Positions 45,100 through 55,443 of a stretch of DNA of 64,000 nt are shown one piece after another. A program made the translations under genes and the position numbers. Location: the NCBI RefSeq assembly GCF_028368935.1, contig NZ_JAQNDK010000002.1, positions 868,001 to 932,000 of the forward strand. Reading direction: 5' to 3'. Origin of the DNA: Sorangium aterium. GTDB taxonomy: Bacteria; Myxococcota_A; Polyangia; Polyangiales; Polyangiaceae. Within the stretch, counting starts at the first letter, position 1, and the number at the start of each line of letters is the position of its first letter. A model generated the notes under the pieces. The model had not been told where the DNA came from, ran no database searches, and saw only the letters and a program-made list of their open reading frames with translations.

Positions 45100-46098
45100 A
45101 TGGCGTTGACGATCGTGGTGCTCGCGCCCGACGGGGCGGGGAAGGTGGACGGGGGCGGGCTCTCCCTGACGCTGGACGCGCCCCGCATCATCCTCGGCCG
45201 CGCGGAGAGCTGCGAGGTGCGCCTCCCCGACACCAGCGTGAGCCCCCGGCACGCGTCGATCCGGCAGCGGGGCGCCGCGTACCTGCTCCTCGACGAGGGC
45301 AGCGACAACGGCACGTTCCTCGGCAAGACGCGCATCGCCCCGCGCACGGCGATGCCCCTGAAGACCGGCGACCGCATCCGCATCGGGCGCGTGTGGCTCC
45401 TGCTCCGGATCGAGCCGGCGGTCGCGAAGGCCGCGCCGGCGGCGGCCGCCAAGGAGCTCGCCCTCGAGCTCGTCGCGCGCGGCCTCGCGGCGCAAGGGGA
45501 GGATCCGGCGCCGCGCGTGGTCGTTGTCGACGGCCCCGACAGCGGCCGCGCGTTGCGGATCGAGGAGGCGGCGCGGCCCTACATCCTCGGGCGCGCCAAG
45601 GACACCGATCTCGTCCTCGACGACCCGGACGTCTCGCGCCGTCATCTGGCCATTACCCGCAGGGGCGATCAATTCTCGGTTCAGGACCTCGGATCGCGCT
45701 CAGGCGCTTCGCTCGACGGCGCTCCAGTGCCTCAGTTCGATACGATCTGGCGTCCTGGACAGGTGCTCGCGATCTCGGGCGATCGGCTCGTCTTCGAGCA
45801 CCCGGCCGCCGAGGCGCTCGCGGAGATCGAGCGCAGCCCGTGTGAGCCGCTCCGTCCAGATGCGGTGTTCGAGCCGCCTTCGCTCGAGGAGCCGAAGGCA
45901 GCGCATTCCACGCCGACGCCTCCGCCTGCCTCGGTGAGCACGAGTTCGCCGCTCGCGCAGCCCGTTGAAGCGGCTCCGGTGTCTCGCGCGGCGCAGGGAA
46001 GTGGATGGGGCTTCACAGAGGCGCTCATTGCCCTGCTCGCGCTTGGTGTGCTGGCGCTCAGCATTGCTGGTCTGTTGTGGCTGCTGGGGCGCTCTTAG
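45100..46098 (+). CDS. Tail-anchored protein with two FHA domains
   Basis: 332 aa. The first FHA domain (about 28-95) shows I-I-L-G-R-A-E-S, S-P-R-H-A-S-I and D-N-G-T-F-L. The second (about 160-235) shows Y-I-L-G-R-A-K, S-R-R-H-L-A-I and R-S-G-A-S-L. A Pro/Ser-rich linker leads to a C-terminal membrane helix (L-I-A-L-L-A-L-G-V-L-A-L-S-I-A-G-L-L). FHA domains bind phosphothreonine, so this protein may connect Ser/Thr kinases, abundant in myxobacteria, with the chemoreceptor-like protein encoded upstream in the same direction. Confidence 0.9.
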   Translation: MALTIVVLAPDGAGKVDGGGLSLTLDAPRIILGRAESCEVRLPDTSVSPRHASIRQRGAAYLLLDEGSDNGTFLGKTRIAPRTAMPLKTGDRIRIGRVWLLLRIEPAVAKAAPAAAAKELALELVARGLAAQGEDPAPRVVVVDGPDSGRALRIEEAARPYILGRAKDTDLVLDDPDVSRRHLAITRRGDQFSVQDLGSRSGASLDGAPVPQFDTIWRPGQVLAISGDRLVFEHPAAEALAEIERSPCEPLRPDAVFEPPSLEEPKAAHSTPTPPPASVSTSSPLAQPVEAAPVSRAAQGSGWGFTEALIALLALGVLALSIAGLLWLLGRS

Positions 46099-46154
46099 TG
46101 TCTTGACGTCGCGCGCGCGCAGGGTTCGAAGAGCGCAGTCCCGGAGGGGTGCGC

Positions 46155-46619
46155 ATGCGTGCGATCCGAATGAGAGCTGACGGCGAGGGCGAGGCCACCG
46201 AGGCGGAGCTTCAGGCGGAAGGGATCCAGTGCGGCGCGTTCGACCCGGGCGCAGCAGCGCTCGCCTTGCAGCGCGTGATCGCGGACCGCGGATGGACGGA
46301 GCACGAGGACGTCCGCCGCGACGGGAGCAAGCCGCGCGACGAGGCGGAGAGCGCGAGAGAGGCGGATGAGCACTGCCACCTCGGCGACGAGGTGCGGCTC
46401 TTCGTGGAGGGACACGGCTGTTACGACGTCCGTTGCATGAACGACGAGTGGCTGCGGATCTGGGTCGGCGCGGGCGATCTCATCGCCGTGCCGGCGCGGC
46501 GCTACCATCGCTTCATGGCGAGCAAGGCCGGCGCGATCCGTTACCTGCAGCCGTACGGCGGCCGTCACCTGCTCATGCAGCTCTACCGCGTGTCCGACGA
46601 TCGGACGCGCGCGATGTGA
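46155..46619 (+). CDS. Acireductone-dioxygenase-like cupin
   Basis: 154 aa. Sequence runs as in ARD enzymes: an N-terminal arm, then [17 protein letters not shown] near residue 78 (two His and Glu metal ligands), and [10 protein letters not shown] near 118 (third His). ARD acts in methionine salvage, splitting acireductone with Fe or Ni. No other salvage genes are adjacent, so the exact substrate is not certain. ATG 46155 lies behind GGAGGGG; an upstream GTG at 46149 is an alternative. Confidence 0.8.
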   Translation: MRAIRMRADGEGEATEAELQAEGIQCGAFDPGAAALALQRVIADRGWTEHEDVRRDGSKPRDEAESAREADEHCHLGDEVRLFVEGHGCYDVRCMNDEWLRIWVGAGDLIAVPARRYHRFMASKAGAIRYLQPYGGRHLLMQLYRVSDDRTRAM

Positions 46620-46633
46620 AACCGAGGTACCCG

Positions 46634-47002
46634 ATGGCGCATCCCTACCGTCTCGTCGCTTCCAGGGCCCGGATCCCCGTCCCTGGCGGCAAGCTGATCG
46701 AGGAGCTCTTCGGCCGCGTGAACACCGGCACGGACGGGTTCAGCCTGGCGCACATGGTGGCCCCGCCGGGCTGGAGCGAGCCGGCGCAGACGCCTTCGTT
46801 CGGCGAGCTGACGCTCGTGATCCGCGGCCGTGTGCGCGCCGAGATCGCGGGCGAGACGGTCGACGTCTCGGCCGGCCAGGCCCTCTGGACGGAGCCCGAT
46901 CAGCGCGTCCGCTACAGCAATCCGTTCGACGAGGAGAGCGAGTACTTCGCGCTCTGCATACCGGCCTTCGCGCCGGACCTGGCGCGGCGCGACGCCGAGT
47001 GA
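46634..47002 (+). CDS. Small cupin-domain protein
   Basis: 122 aa, one cupin barrel: [16 protein letters not shown] near residue 56 and [11 protein letters not shown] near 80. The metal-binding His residues of classical cupins are largely replaced, as in EutQ/sugar-binding relatives, so catalysis is doubtful. The ATG follows GAGG. It starts 14 bases after the ARD-like gene and is probably cotranscribed with it. Confidence 0.75.
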   Translation: MAHPYRLVASRARIPVPGGKLIEELFGRVNTGTDGFSLAHMVAPPGWSEPAQTPSFGELTLVIRGRVRAEIAGETVDVSAGQALWTEPDQRVRYSNPFDEESEYFALCIPAFAPDLARRDAE

Positions 47003-47142
47003 GCTCCGCAGTGCGCGCGCGGCACCGGCGCGTGATCTGCGCGGCGCCGCCGCAGGATCCGCGCATCGCGGGTGCGCGGTGACGGCGCGCGCGCTGCGCA
47101 GATCCTGGATCCCTGCTGGGCGCCGAGCGCGTACTATGTCCC

Positions 47143-48306
47143 ATGCTCTTCGATCCCGCGGAGTTCCGGAAGGTGCTGGGCCAGTTCGCGACCGGGGTCA
47201 CCCTCGTGACCACGGTGCAGGACGGCACGCCGCACGCGATGACCGTGAACTCGTTCAGCGCCGTCTCGCTCGACCCGCCGCTCGTGCTGTTCTGCGCGGA
47301 CAGGCGGTCGCGCACGAGCGCGGCCATCGCGGCGTCCGGGGTCTTCGCGGTGAACATCCTGCGGGAGCAGCAGCGGGAGATCTCGGATCTGTTCGCCGGC
47401 AAGGGCACGGACATCGATCGGCAGGCGGTGCTCACGGAGGCTCATGTGGCCGAGTCGGGCAGCCCGATCCTCAAGGACGTGCTGGCCTTCCTCGACTGCA
47501 AGGTGGAGCACGCGTACGACGGGGGTGATCACATCGTCTATGTCGGTCGCGTGCTCTCGTCGGGCCGGGGGGAGGCGGGCGCGCCGCTCCTGTACTACCG
47601 GGGCACGTACCAGGCCCTCGACGACGTCTGGCGATGGCGCGATCGCTATGCGGCGCGGGAGCAGGCGACCCCGTTCCACGAGCTCGTCGACTTCTTCGAT
47701 CGCATGCAGGCGGAGGGCCCCTATGCGACGCTCGTCGACGAGCTCGTCACGCTCGTCGATCCGGGCGTCGAGGACCGGTGCCTCGACCTCGGCTGCGGCA
47801 CGGGGCGCCTGACGCGCGAGATGGGTCGCCGCTGCCACGAGTCGATCGGGATCGACGCGACGGCGGCGATGGTGGAGCGCGCCGCGCAGCGGGCGAAGGC
47901 GCTCGGCCTGGACAACGTGACGTTCCGGGAGGCGCTGGCGACGCGGCTCCCGTTCCCCGACGCCTCGTTCGACGTGGTGACCGCGTCGAACCTGCTCCTG
48001 CACCTGCCCGAGCCGGGCCCGGTGCTGGCCGAGGCGGCGCGCGTCCTCCGCCCTGGCGGCCGCCTGGCGCTGCTCGAGCCCGCGGCCACGATGAGCCGCG
48101 CCACGATGGCCGGCTACCTGCGCGGCCACCGGTACAACCCGTCGACGGCCCACGCGATGCTGGCGTGGGCCGACGCGGCGGAGGTCACCTACCGTCACAC
48201 CGAGGACAAGCTCAGCGGCGAGCTGGGAGGCGCAGGGCTCCATGTCGACCGCCGCGAGCGCCGGATGAACGGCCTCGCGTTGCTCTGGATCGCCAGCAAG
48301 GCCTGA
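47143..48306 (+). CDS. Flavin reductase-SAM methyltransferase fusion
   Basis: 387 aa. Residues 1-160 are an FMN-binding flavin-reductase (HpaC-like) domain: G-Q-F-A-T-G-V-T-L-V-T, M-T-V-N-S-F-S-A-V-S-L-D-P-P-L-V near 35, F-A-V-N-I-L near 68, and Y-Y-R-G-T-Y near 150. Residues 185-387 are a class I methyltransferase: C-L-D-L-G-C-G-T-G-R-L near 212, P-F-P-D-A-S-F-D-V-V near 270 and L-R-P-G-G-R-L near 303. No stop lies between, so one polypeptide is encoded. The combination is unusual. It may reduce flavin for a partner oxygenase and methylate the product; substrate unknown. Confidence 0.85.
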   Translation: MLFDPAEFRKVLGQFATGVTLVTTVQDGTPHAMTVNSFSAVSLDPPLVLFCADRRSRTSAAIAASGVFAVNILREQQREISDLFAGKGTDIDRQAVLTEAHVAESGSPILKDVLAFLDCKVEHAYDGGDHIVYVGRVLSSGRGEAGAPLLYYRGTYQALDDVWRWRDRYAAREQATPFHELVDFFDRMQAEGPYATLVDELVTLVDPGVEDRCLDLGCGTGRLTREMGRRCHESIGIDATAAMVERAAQRAKALGLDNVTFREALATRLPFPDASFDVVTASNLLLHLPEPGPVLAEAARVLRPGGRLALLEPAATMSRATMAGYLRGHRYNPSTAHAMLAWADAAEVTYRHTEDKLSGELGGAGLHVDRRERRMNGLALLWIASKA

Positions 48307-48383
48307 GCGCGCCCCTCGAAGCGACCCGTCGCCACGCACCGGCGCTCGGTCTCGTCCGGCGCGCGAAGCCCCGCGCTAGGTGC

Positions 48384-49295
48384 TCACGACGCCCGCCGGA
48401 GCCCTGCCTCGTCGACGAGCCGGGGCACCCAGTCCTCCGCGCCGATGGACCGCATGTGGATGCCCGAGAGCCCGGGGATGTCGCGGAGCCCCCGGACGAG
48501 CTCCAGCGTGATCCGGTAGCTCTCCCCCTCCGCGTCACCGCTCTGGCGGACGCGCTCGATCAGGTGCTCGGGGACCACGAGGCCCGGCACCTTCTGCAGG
48601 AAGCTCAGCCGATCCACGCCCGCGAACGGGAAGATCGCCGCGATGAAGTGCGCCCGCTCGTGCAGCCGGCGCTCGACCACCGCGGCCATCCAGCGGCGCA
48701 TCGGCGCGAGCTCGAACACCGCCTGCACCTGGATGAAGCTCGCGCCCGCGTCGATCTTCGCGGCGAGCCGGTCCATCGCCCCGGGGATCGCCTGCTCCGC
48801 GCACGGGAAATCGATGGTCCCGACGTGGAAGTAGGGCGCCGGCGAGACGACGTCGCCGTTGAAGAGCTTCCCCTCGCGCGTCAGCCGGCGGGTCAGCTCG
48901 ATCGCCGCGTAGCTGTCGACGTCGCTCACCTCCTTCGCGTCGGGATCGGAGCCGATGGCGCACGGGTAGCCGCCGAGGACGATGATGTTCGAGAGCCCCA
49001 GCGCCGCCATGCCGAGGAGGTCGCCCTGGAGGGCGATCTTGTTCTTGTGGCGGAGCGAGAACTGGAGAACCGGCTCGAGCCCCTCCTGCTTCACGAAATG
49101 GCCGACTGCCATGTTGGCGCAGCGCGCCTGCGAGAGCAGGTGATCGTTGATCTGCACCACATCCACACAGCCCGCCATATTTCGGGCGTGCTTCAGCAGC
49201 TTCTCCAGATCGTAGTGACGCGGGGGCGTCAGCTCGGCGGAAACGAGGAACTGGCGCTCGCTGAGGAGGCGCTCCATCTTCGACTTCGTCACCAT
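48384..49295 (-). CDS. Methylenetetrahydrofolate reductase (MetF)-family protein
   Basis: 303 aa, (beta/alpha)8 fold of MetF type: V-S-A-E-L-T-P-P-R near residue 18 (catalytic-type Glu), V-V-Q-I-N-D-H near 45, I-I-V-L-G-G-Y-P near 104, G-A-S-F-I-Q-V-Q near 183. The protein resembles stand-alone MetF relatives found beside C1-related genes rather than methionine operons. It follows the MSMEG_0570-type gene by 40 bases on the same strand, so it is probably part of the Nit1C transcript; a folate-linked C1 step is inferred. Confidence 0.85.
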   Translation of the reverse strand: MVTKSKMERLLSERQFLVSAELTPPRHYDLEKLLKHARNMAGCVDVVQINDHLLSQARCANMAVGHFVKQEGLEPVLQFSLRHKNKIALQGDLLGMAALGLSNIIVLGGYPCAIGSDPDAKEVSDVDSYAAIELTRRLTREGKLFNGDVVSPAPYFHVGTIDFPCAEQAIPGAMDRLAAKIDAGASFIQVQAVFELAPMRRWMAAVVERRLHERAHFIAAIFPFAGVDRLSFLQKVPGLVVPEHLIERVRQSGDAEGESYRITLELVRGLRDIPGLSGIHMRSIGAEDWVPRLVDEAGLRRAS

Positions 49296-49307
49296 CTCCT
49301 GCTCCTT

Positions 49308-49357
49308 CCGTCACTCGACGAACCTGAGGACTCCGTCACTCGACGAACCTGAGGACC
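49308..49357. repeat. 25-bp tandem duplication at the end of the MSMEG_0570-type gene
   Basis: Two near-identical copies (49308-49332 and 49333-49357) of CCGTCACTCGACGAACCTGAGGAC. The second is the end of the gene including its stop; the first repeats it downstream, leaving an untranslated copy before the MetF-like gene. Confidence 0.85.
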
Positions 49358-49623
49358 CGGACCTTGGCCCCGCTCCGGCCGTGGAACCGCGCGGCCGCGC
49401 TCGCGATGCGCGCCGCCTCGGCCCGCGCCAGGCTGCAGGGGAACCCATACTTCTTGAAGACCCGCTCGCTCGCGATATCGAGCGCCGTCCGGCAACGCGA
49501 CACGAAGTCGTCGAGATCGTAGCTCTCCCCGACGTCGAGGTGCTCCTTCACGACGAGCGACGGAGAGTAACAGACCTGCTGCTCGCCGCTCGGCCACTCG
49601 ATAACAAATCGCATCTCCGGCAT
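49336..49623 (-). CDS. MSMEG_0570-family nitrogen-starvation protein
   Basis: 95 aa beginning M-P-E-M-R-F-V-I-E-W-P-S-G, then C-Y-S-P-S-L-V-V-K-E-H-L, Y-D-L-D-D-F-V-S-R-C-R-T-A-L and K-Y-G-F-P-C-S-L-A. These match the small conserved family found only in Nit1C-type nitrilase clusters. The biochemical role is unknown. An upstream in-frame start at 49659 would overlap the glycosyltransferase; the family consensus favours 49623. Confidence 0.85.
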   Translation of the reverse strand: MPEMRFVIEWPSGEQQVCYSPSLVVKEHLDVGESYDLDDFVSRCRTALDIASERVFKKYGFPCSLARAEAARIASAAARFHGRSGAKVRVLRFVE

Positions 49624-49639
49624 ATGTCGCTCGCTCGTC

Positions 49640-50832
49640 CTACGTTCGGCGGGATCCAAGGAACTCGCGGTACACGCCGGCCGCGATGCGGGCCGATCGA
49701 TCCCACGTGTACCGGGCCGCGGTCTCGAGCCCCGCGGCGCGGAGGCGCCGCCTCACGCCCTCGTCCAGGATAGCCTCCATTGCGCCGGCGAGATCGTCTG
49801 TTCTCGAGGGATCGACGAGCAGCGCGCTCTCGCCGTCCGCGAGGAACTCGGTGAAGGGAGGTTGCGCAGAGCTCACCACCGGCGCCCCGGAGGCCATCGC
49901 CTCCAGCAGGACGAGCCCGAACCCCTCGCGGACGGACGGAAAGACGAACGCGTCGGCCAGCCGGTAGAGCGGCGGGATCAGCGCGTCGGGCAGCACGCCC
50001 GCGAGGACGAGCGGCGGCGGCGACGCGCCTGCAGGCGGGGGCCATACACCGCCTTCGCGCGCGATCGCCTCGAACTCGCGCTGGTAAGGCGCGTAGTCGA
50101 ACAGCGTCTCTCCGCCGGCGATGACGAGCTGGGCTCGGGGCAATCGCCTCCGCACCGACAGGAACGCCTTGAGCAGGCCGATCGAGTTCTTGCGCGGCTC
50201 GACGCCGCCCACGGTCACGTAGAGCGGCGATCCGGTGGCATTGAGGCGCGCGCGCAGCGCCTCGTCCCGCTCGTCGGGCGTGGACGTGTAGCGGCGCAGG
50301 CTCACGCCGTTCGGGACGATCGCCGCGCCGACGCCGTGCTCGGCCCGGAGCGCCTCCCTCCAGGCCTCGCTGACCACGAGGCACGCGTCGGCCTCGCGCA
50401 CGGAGCGGTCCTGGCAGGCGCGCAGGTACGGGCTGTCGTAGTCGTCGAGGTGGTGCACCGTCCGGATGAAATGCGGGACGCGCCCCTCGGCGCGCAGGGC
50501 CGCGAGCGCGTTCGCGCTGATGCAATCCTGGGAGTGCCAGACGTCGTGCCGCGCCCCGAGGCGGCGCAGCCCGTCCTCGAACTCCGCGATGCGCTGCTTC
50601 ACGACCGCGTCGATCCCCGCCTGCGGGGGCGCGGCGGGCACGAGGACCGAGGGGCAGCGCGGCGCGCGGTAGAAGCCGCCCTGGTCCTTGTTCAGCGCGT
50701 AGATGCAGACCGAGACGCCGAGGTCGTGGAGCGCCTCGGCGAGCTCGACCGTGTGCACGACGCCGCCGCGCGGCTTGGTCGAGTAGGTGAGGAGCGCGAC
50801 CGAGAGCGGCGCGCCGGAGGCAGCGCGCGCGC

Positions 50833-50836
<4 letters not shown>
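49640..50836 (-). CDS. MSMEG_0565-family glycosyltransferase (GT4)
   Basis: 398 aa. N-terminal lobe: V-A-L-L-T-Y-S-T-K-P-R-G-G-V-V-H-T near residue 13 and W-H-S-Q-D-C-I-S near 98. C-terminal GT-B lobe: Y-V-T-V-G-G-V-E-P-R-K-N near 212 and the donor site E-G-F-G-L-V-L-L-E-A-M-A-S-G near 325. The ATG overlaps the stop of the AIR-synthase-like gene (ATGA). This subfamily accompanies Nit1C nitrilase clusters; the sugar acceptor is unknown, perhaps a glycosylated intermediate of the pathway. Confidence 0.85.
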
Positions 50837-51857
<1,021 letters not shown>

Positions 51858-51858
<1 letters not shown>

Positions 51859-52364
51859 CAGCGGAACCTCTGCCCGGGCGGCGGGCGGGGCTCGTCGCTC
51901 GGCGGGTAGCTGTCGAGGTCGGCTTCCATCAGGTGGTGCGGCCTCTCGCGGTGCGATCGCTCCTCGAGCGAGCGCCAGTGGATGCCCTCGAAGAACGGGA
52001 CGTTGGCCGCCTGAACGAGCGCGAGGAACCGGCGGCACCCCCAGCCGTGGGCGGTGGTGACCGCCTTGTGGACGAGGCCGCGGCCGACAACGCCCTGCTT
52101 GCGGTGGGCGCGCTCGACGCCGAGCCGGCCGCCGTACCAGAGGCCGGGCTCCGCCTCGTAGATGCGCACGGTGCCGACGAGCCGCGGGCCCCCAGGCGCC
52201 CCGTGCTCCAGGGCGGCGATCGGGAACGCGGAGCCGTCCCAGTCGTCCTCGTCGGTGGTCTTAAACAGCCCTTGCTCGTCGCAGAAGATGGCCCGGCGCA
52301 AGCGGAGGTACTCGAGGTACGTGTCCCTGCTCTGCACAAGCTCGAAGCTGTAACGTGGCGTCAT
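51858..52364 (-). CDS. MSMEG_0567-family GNAT acetyltransferase
   Basis: 168 aa. The start Y-S-F-E-L-V-Q-S-R-D then L-R-R-A-I-F-C-D-E-Q-G-L-F is characteristic of this Nit1C family. The acetyl-CoA loop region is R-L-G-V-E-R-A-H-R-K-Q-G-V-V-G-R-G-L-V near residue 80, and F-F-E-G-I-H-W near 125 lies in the substrate side. It probably acylates an amine made in the nitrile pathway. It overlaps its downstream neighbour and abuts the radical SAM gene. Confidence 0.85.
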
Positions 52365-53591
52365 CGGAGCTCTCCGAGGTTGGTGTCCATGCCGCGCCGG
52401 GTCCCGGCCGCGCCGCGGGCCGGCCTTCTGCCTCGAAGCCCGAGAGCCCCGAGCAGGCGCCGCAGCGGGCGCAGCCCGCCTTCACGTCGGTCGAGCGCAG
52501 CCCCGCCCGCGCGAGCAGCGGGCCGATGTGCTCGTAGAGCGCCCGCATGAAGTCCCCCGAGGGCGGCGCGCGATCGGCCCCGGGCGTCCCAGGGATGGGC
52601 ACGAGCGGGACGAGGAACGGATAGACCCCCAGCGCGATGAGCCGCTCGCTCGCGTCGAGCAGCGAGGCCAGCGAGTCGCCGAGCCCCGCGATGAGGTACG
52701 TCGACACCTGGCCGCGCCCGAACACGCGCACGGCCGCCTCGAACGCCTCGAAGTAGCGGGCCACGCTCACCTCGGCCTTGCCCGGCATCGCGGCCGCGCG
52801 CACCTCGTCCTCGACCGCCTCGAGGTGCATGCCCAGGCTGTCGACGCCGGCCGCGCGCATCCCTCGAACCAGGCGAAATCGTCGGGCGGCTCGCACTGCG
52901 CCTGCACCGGCAGATCGACGCGCGCCTTGATGCCGCGCGCGCAGTCGGCGAGGTGCGCCGCGCCGCGATCCGCCGACCGCGGCGTGCCCGTCGTCAGCGT
53001 CACGTGCCGCACCCCGTCGAGCCGCGCCGCCGCCTCGGTGACCTCGCCGAGCTGCTCCGGCGTCTTCTTCGCGATGGTGCGCCCCGCCGCGAGCGACTGC
53101 CCGATCGCGCAGAACGTGCAGGCCTTCTCGCGCTCCGTGTACCGGATGCACGTCTGGAGCACCGTCGAGGCGAGGACGTCCGCGCCGTGCAGCAGCGCGA
53201 TCTTGGGGTAGGGGATGCCGTCCTTCGTCGAGAGGGCATAGAAGCGCGGCGTCTTCACGAGGGCGATGGGCGCGAGCTCCTGGCCGTCCCGCTCCACGGT
53301 CCCCGCGCCGTCGCGCCCGAGCCGCGCGACGAACGGCGACGCCGCCGCCTGGTCGGTGTGGATCGGGATCATCACCGTGGCCCCGCGCAGCGTCGCCGCG
53401 ACGTGCTGGGTCGGCCCCGCGCCGCCGCGCCGCGAGGTCCACGCCGCGCGGCGGCCGTCGCCCTCGCCGGAGGCCTCGCCGGAGGCGGGCTCCGGCGGGG
53501 GCGCGGCGCCCGCCTCGGGGGCGCCCTCGGGGGCTTCAGCCAGCCTCAGGCCGAACGATTGGAGCTCGGTGATCAGCGTCTGGGTATCCAT
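52361..53591 (-). CDS. MSMEG_0568-family radical SAM enzyme (apparent frameshift near 52862)
   Basis: The first frame (from ATG 53591) holds the Fe-S ligand region [15 protein letters not shown] and [10 protein letters not shown]. It keeps family sequence to [10 protein letters not shown], then turns to nonsense. The next frame resumes [19 protein letters not shown] and continues to C-A-R-C-G-A-C-S. One missing G in GAGGGATGC explains it. The second frame runs on to a stop at 52261, inside the GNAT gene; another small shift near the end would instead stop at 52361 as an ATGA overlap. Either a sequencing error or a broken gene. Confidence 0.75.
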
Positions 53592-54564
53592 GGTCCACCG
53601 CCGCAGGGGCAAGGGAGGAGGCCTTGGGGCTGCCCGCGCCGAGCGTTATCGAGCGCTCCGCCGTATCCATCCAAAGCCGCAGCAAGTCGGGCCGGGCGTA
53701 GTGCCCCGCCGCATCCATCATCCGCTTTCGCTTCGTGATCAGCGCGAAATCGAGCTCGGCGACGGCCATCCCCTCGCCGTCGGTCACGGGCGGGCACGCG
53801 TGCACGCCCTCGGGCGTCACGATCGCCGTCATGCACCCGCCGCGCAGCACGCCCTGGATCTGCTCGTTCGGAGCGACCTCCCGGACCTGCTCGGGCGTCA
53901 GGAAGGCCGTGGCGTTCACGACGAAGCAGCCCGATTCCAGCGCGTGGTGCCGGATCGTCACCTCCATCTGCTCGGCGAAGATGGGCCCGACCAGGGAGCC
54001 GGGGAACTGGCTGCAATGGATCTGCTCGTGCTGCGCGATGAGCGCGAACCGCGCGAGCGGGTTGTAGTGCTCCCAGCAGGCCAGCGCGCCGAGCCTCCCG
54101 GCCGCGGTGTCCACCGTCCTGAGCCCCGAGCCGTCGCCCTGCCCCCAGATCATGCGCTCATGGTAGGTCGGCGTGATCTTGCGCCGGTGGAGCACCAGGG
54201 AGCCGTCGCTGTCGAAGACGAGCTGCGCGTTGTAGAGCGTCCCGTGATCGCGCTCGTTCACGCCGAGCACCACGACCACCCCGTGCGCGCGCGCGGCGGC
54301 CGCCACGGCCCGCGTCACCGGGCCGGGGACGGTGACCGCCTCGTCGTAAAGGCGCATGTGCTCCTTCCCCATGGCGGGCGGCGGGAGCACGAAGGAGAAG
54401 TACGGGTAATAGGGGACGAACGCCTCAGGGAAGACGCACAGCTCGGCGCCTTCCTTCGCGGCCCTGGCGATCGCGGCGACGACTCGCTCGGTCGTCCCGT
54501 CCCGGCTCCCCAGGACGGGACTGGCCTGCACCGCGGCCGCCCGGACTTTGCGGTTGAACTCCAT
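53536..54564 (-). CDS. Nit1C nitrilase (Sll0784 family)
   Basis: 342 aa nitrilase. The Glu-Lys-Cys triad is visible: V-F-P-E-A-F-V-P near residue 44, [11 protein letters not shown] near 128, and L-A-C-W-E-H-Y-N-P near 162. Nitrilases convert nitriles, and some cyanide, to acid plus ammonia. Members of this subfamily are the signature of Nit1C clusters, needed for cyanide assimilation in Pseudomonas fluorescens. The 3' end overlaps the radical SAM start by 56 bases and the gene begins 14 bases after the Sll0783-type gene. Confidence 0.92.
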   Translation of the reverse strand: MEFNRKVRAAAVQASPVLGSRDGTTERVVAAIARAAKEGAELCVFPEAFVPYYPYFSFVLPPPAMGKEHMRLYDEAVTVPGPVTRAVAAAARAHGVVVVLGVNERDHGTLYNAQLVFDSDGSLVLHRRKITPTYHERMIWGQGDGSGLRTVDTAAGRLGALACWEHYNPLARFALIAQHEQIHCSQFPGSLVGPIFAEQMEVTIRHHALESGCFVVNATAFLTPEQVREVAPNEQIQGVLRGGCMTAIVTPEGVHACPPVTDGEGMAVAELDFALITKRKRMMDAAGHYARPDLLRLWMDTAERSITLGAGSPKASSLAPAAVDHGYPDADHRAPIVRPEAG

Positions 54565-54578
54565 GGACGGCGCTCGGA

Positions 54579-55061
54579 TCAGAGCGTCCAGGAGTGGACC
54601 ATGAACGCGTTGTCCCGGCGGTGGATCAGCTGGATGTCGAGCACGTCGAGCGGGCTGATGGGCTTGATGCCCGGGATCAGCGCGTGCTCGCCGTGGCCGT
54701 AGAGCGCCTGCAGCGCGAACCGGCAGGCGTACACCTTGCCGCCCTCCTCCATGAACCGGCCGATCTGCTGGTTCACCGCGAGGTGCCCGGAGAACGCCTC
54801 GCTGCCGAGCTTGGGGAAGCCGCGCTGGAGCCCCAGCGTGACGCCCGGCCCATAGAGCAGGATGGATGTCTCAAACCCCTTACGTTGCAGGCGGATCGCC
54901 GTCAGCACGTTGACGAGGCCGATCGACCCTTCGAAGGCCACCGTGTGAAAGGTAACCAGCGCCTTCTCTCCCGGCTTCGCCTTGACGTCTTCGAAGACCT
55001 TCTCCTCGTAATCGACCAGGAAGTCACCAGCGTTGTAAGCGGGATACGTCGGCTTGGGCAT
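54579..55061 (-). CDS. MSMEG_0572/Sll0783-family nitrogen-starvation protein, first gene of the Nit1C cluster
   Basis: 160 aa. [21 protein letters not shown] at the start, [13 protein letters not shown], and a DsrE-like fold pattern with [13 protein letters not shown]. In Synechocystis the homologue sll0783 is strongly induced by nitrogen starvation. AGAGAGG lies six bases before the ATG. It is the promoter-proximal gene, so regulation of the cluster should act in the gap upstream. Confidence 0.88.
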   Translation of the reverse strand: MPKPTYPAYNAGDFLVDYEEKVFEDVKAKPGEKALVTFHTVAFEGSIGLVNVLTAIRLQRKGFETSILLYGPGVTLGLQRGFPKLGSEAFSGHLAVNQQIGRFMEEGGKVYACRFALQALYGHGEHALIPGIKPISPLDVLDIQLIHRRDNAFMVHSWTL

Positions 55062-55443
55062 TGGTTACCTCTCTCCTAGAATGAGTTAGTTGAGAACATA
55101 GTGGTTTTCTGGGCGCAAGGAAAATGCAGGAGCCATCCCTCTTTTGAGCGGGTGTCAGTCGCAGAGGGGCGCGGAGGGGGTGCGACTTTGGATCTGGCGC
55201 CGATGTCCGCAGCGCCCCGGTCGGCTGTTTGCCTGGGTCGTCGCGTGTGTCTCGAGCGCCTCGTCGGCTTCGTGCGCTTCGACGATCTCGACGGGTTCGA
55301 CTCGTTCTGTTTCGCCGGGTCGTCTCGGCGATTTCGACGAGGTTTCGTGCTTGTCCGCGAGAGCGAGCGTGGCTGGGAAGGTGCTGCGCGCTCGTGCGTT
55401 CGGGCGGCAAAGCCTGCAGGGAATCGAGCCCTCGGGCGGGCTG
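55062..55443. other. Upstream region of the Nit1C cluster
   Basis: About 380 bases between the convergent-direction RNase R end and the Nit1C start, same strand. AT-rich bases just upstream of the cluster (TGAGAACATAGTGGTTTTC near 55092-55112) are the likely promoter. The rest has short GAC/TCG-rich repeats (CGATTTCGACGAGG) and no gene. Confidence 0.35.
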
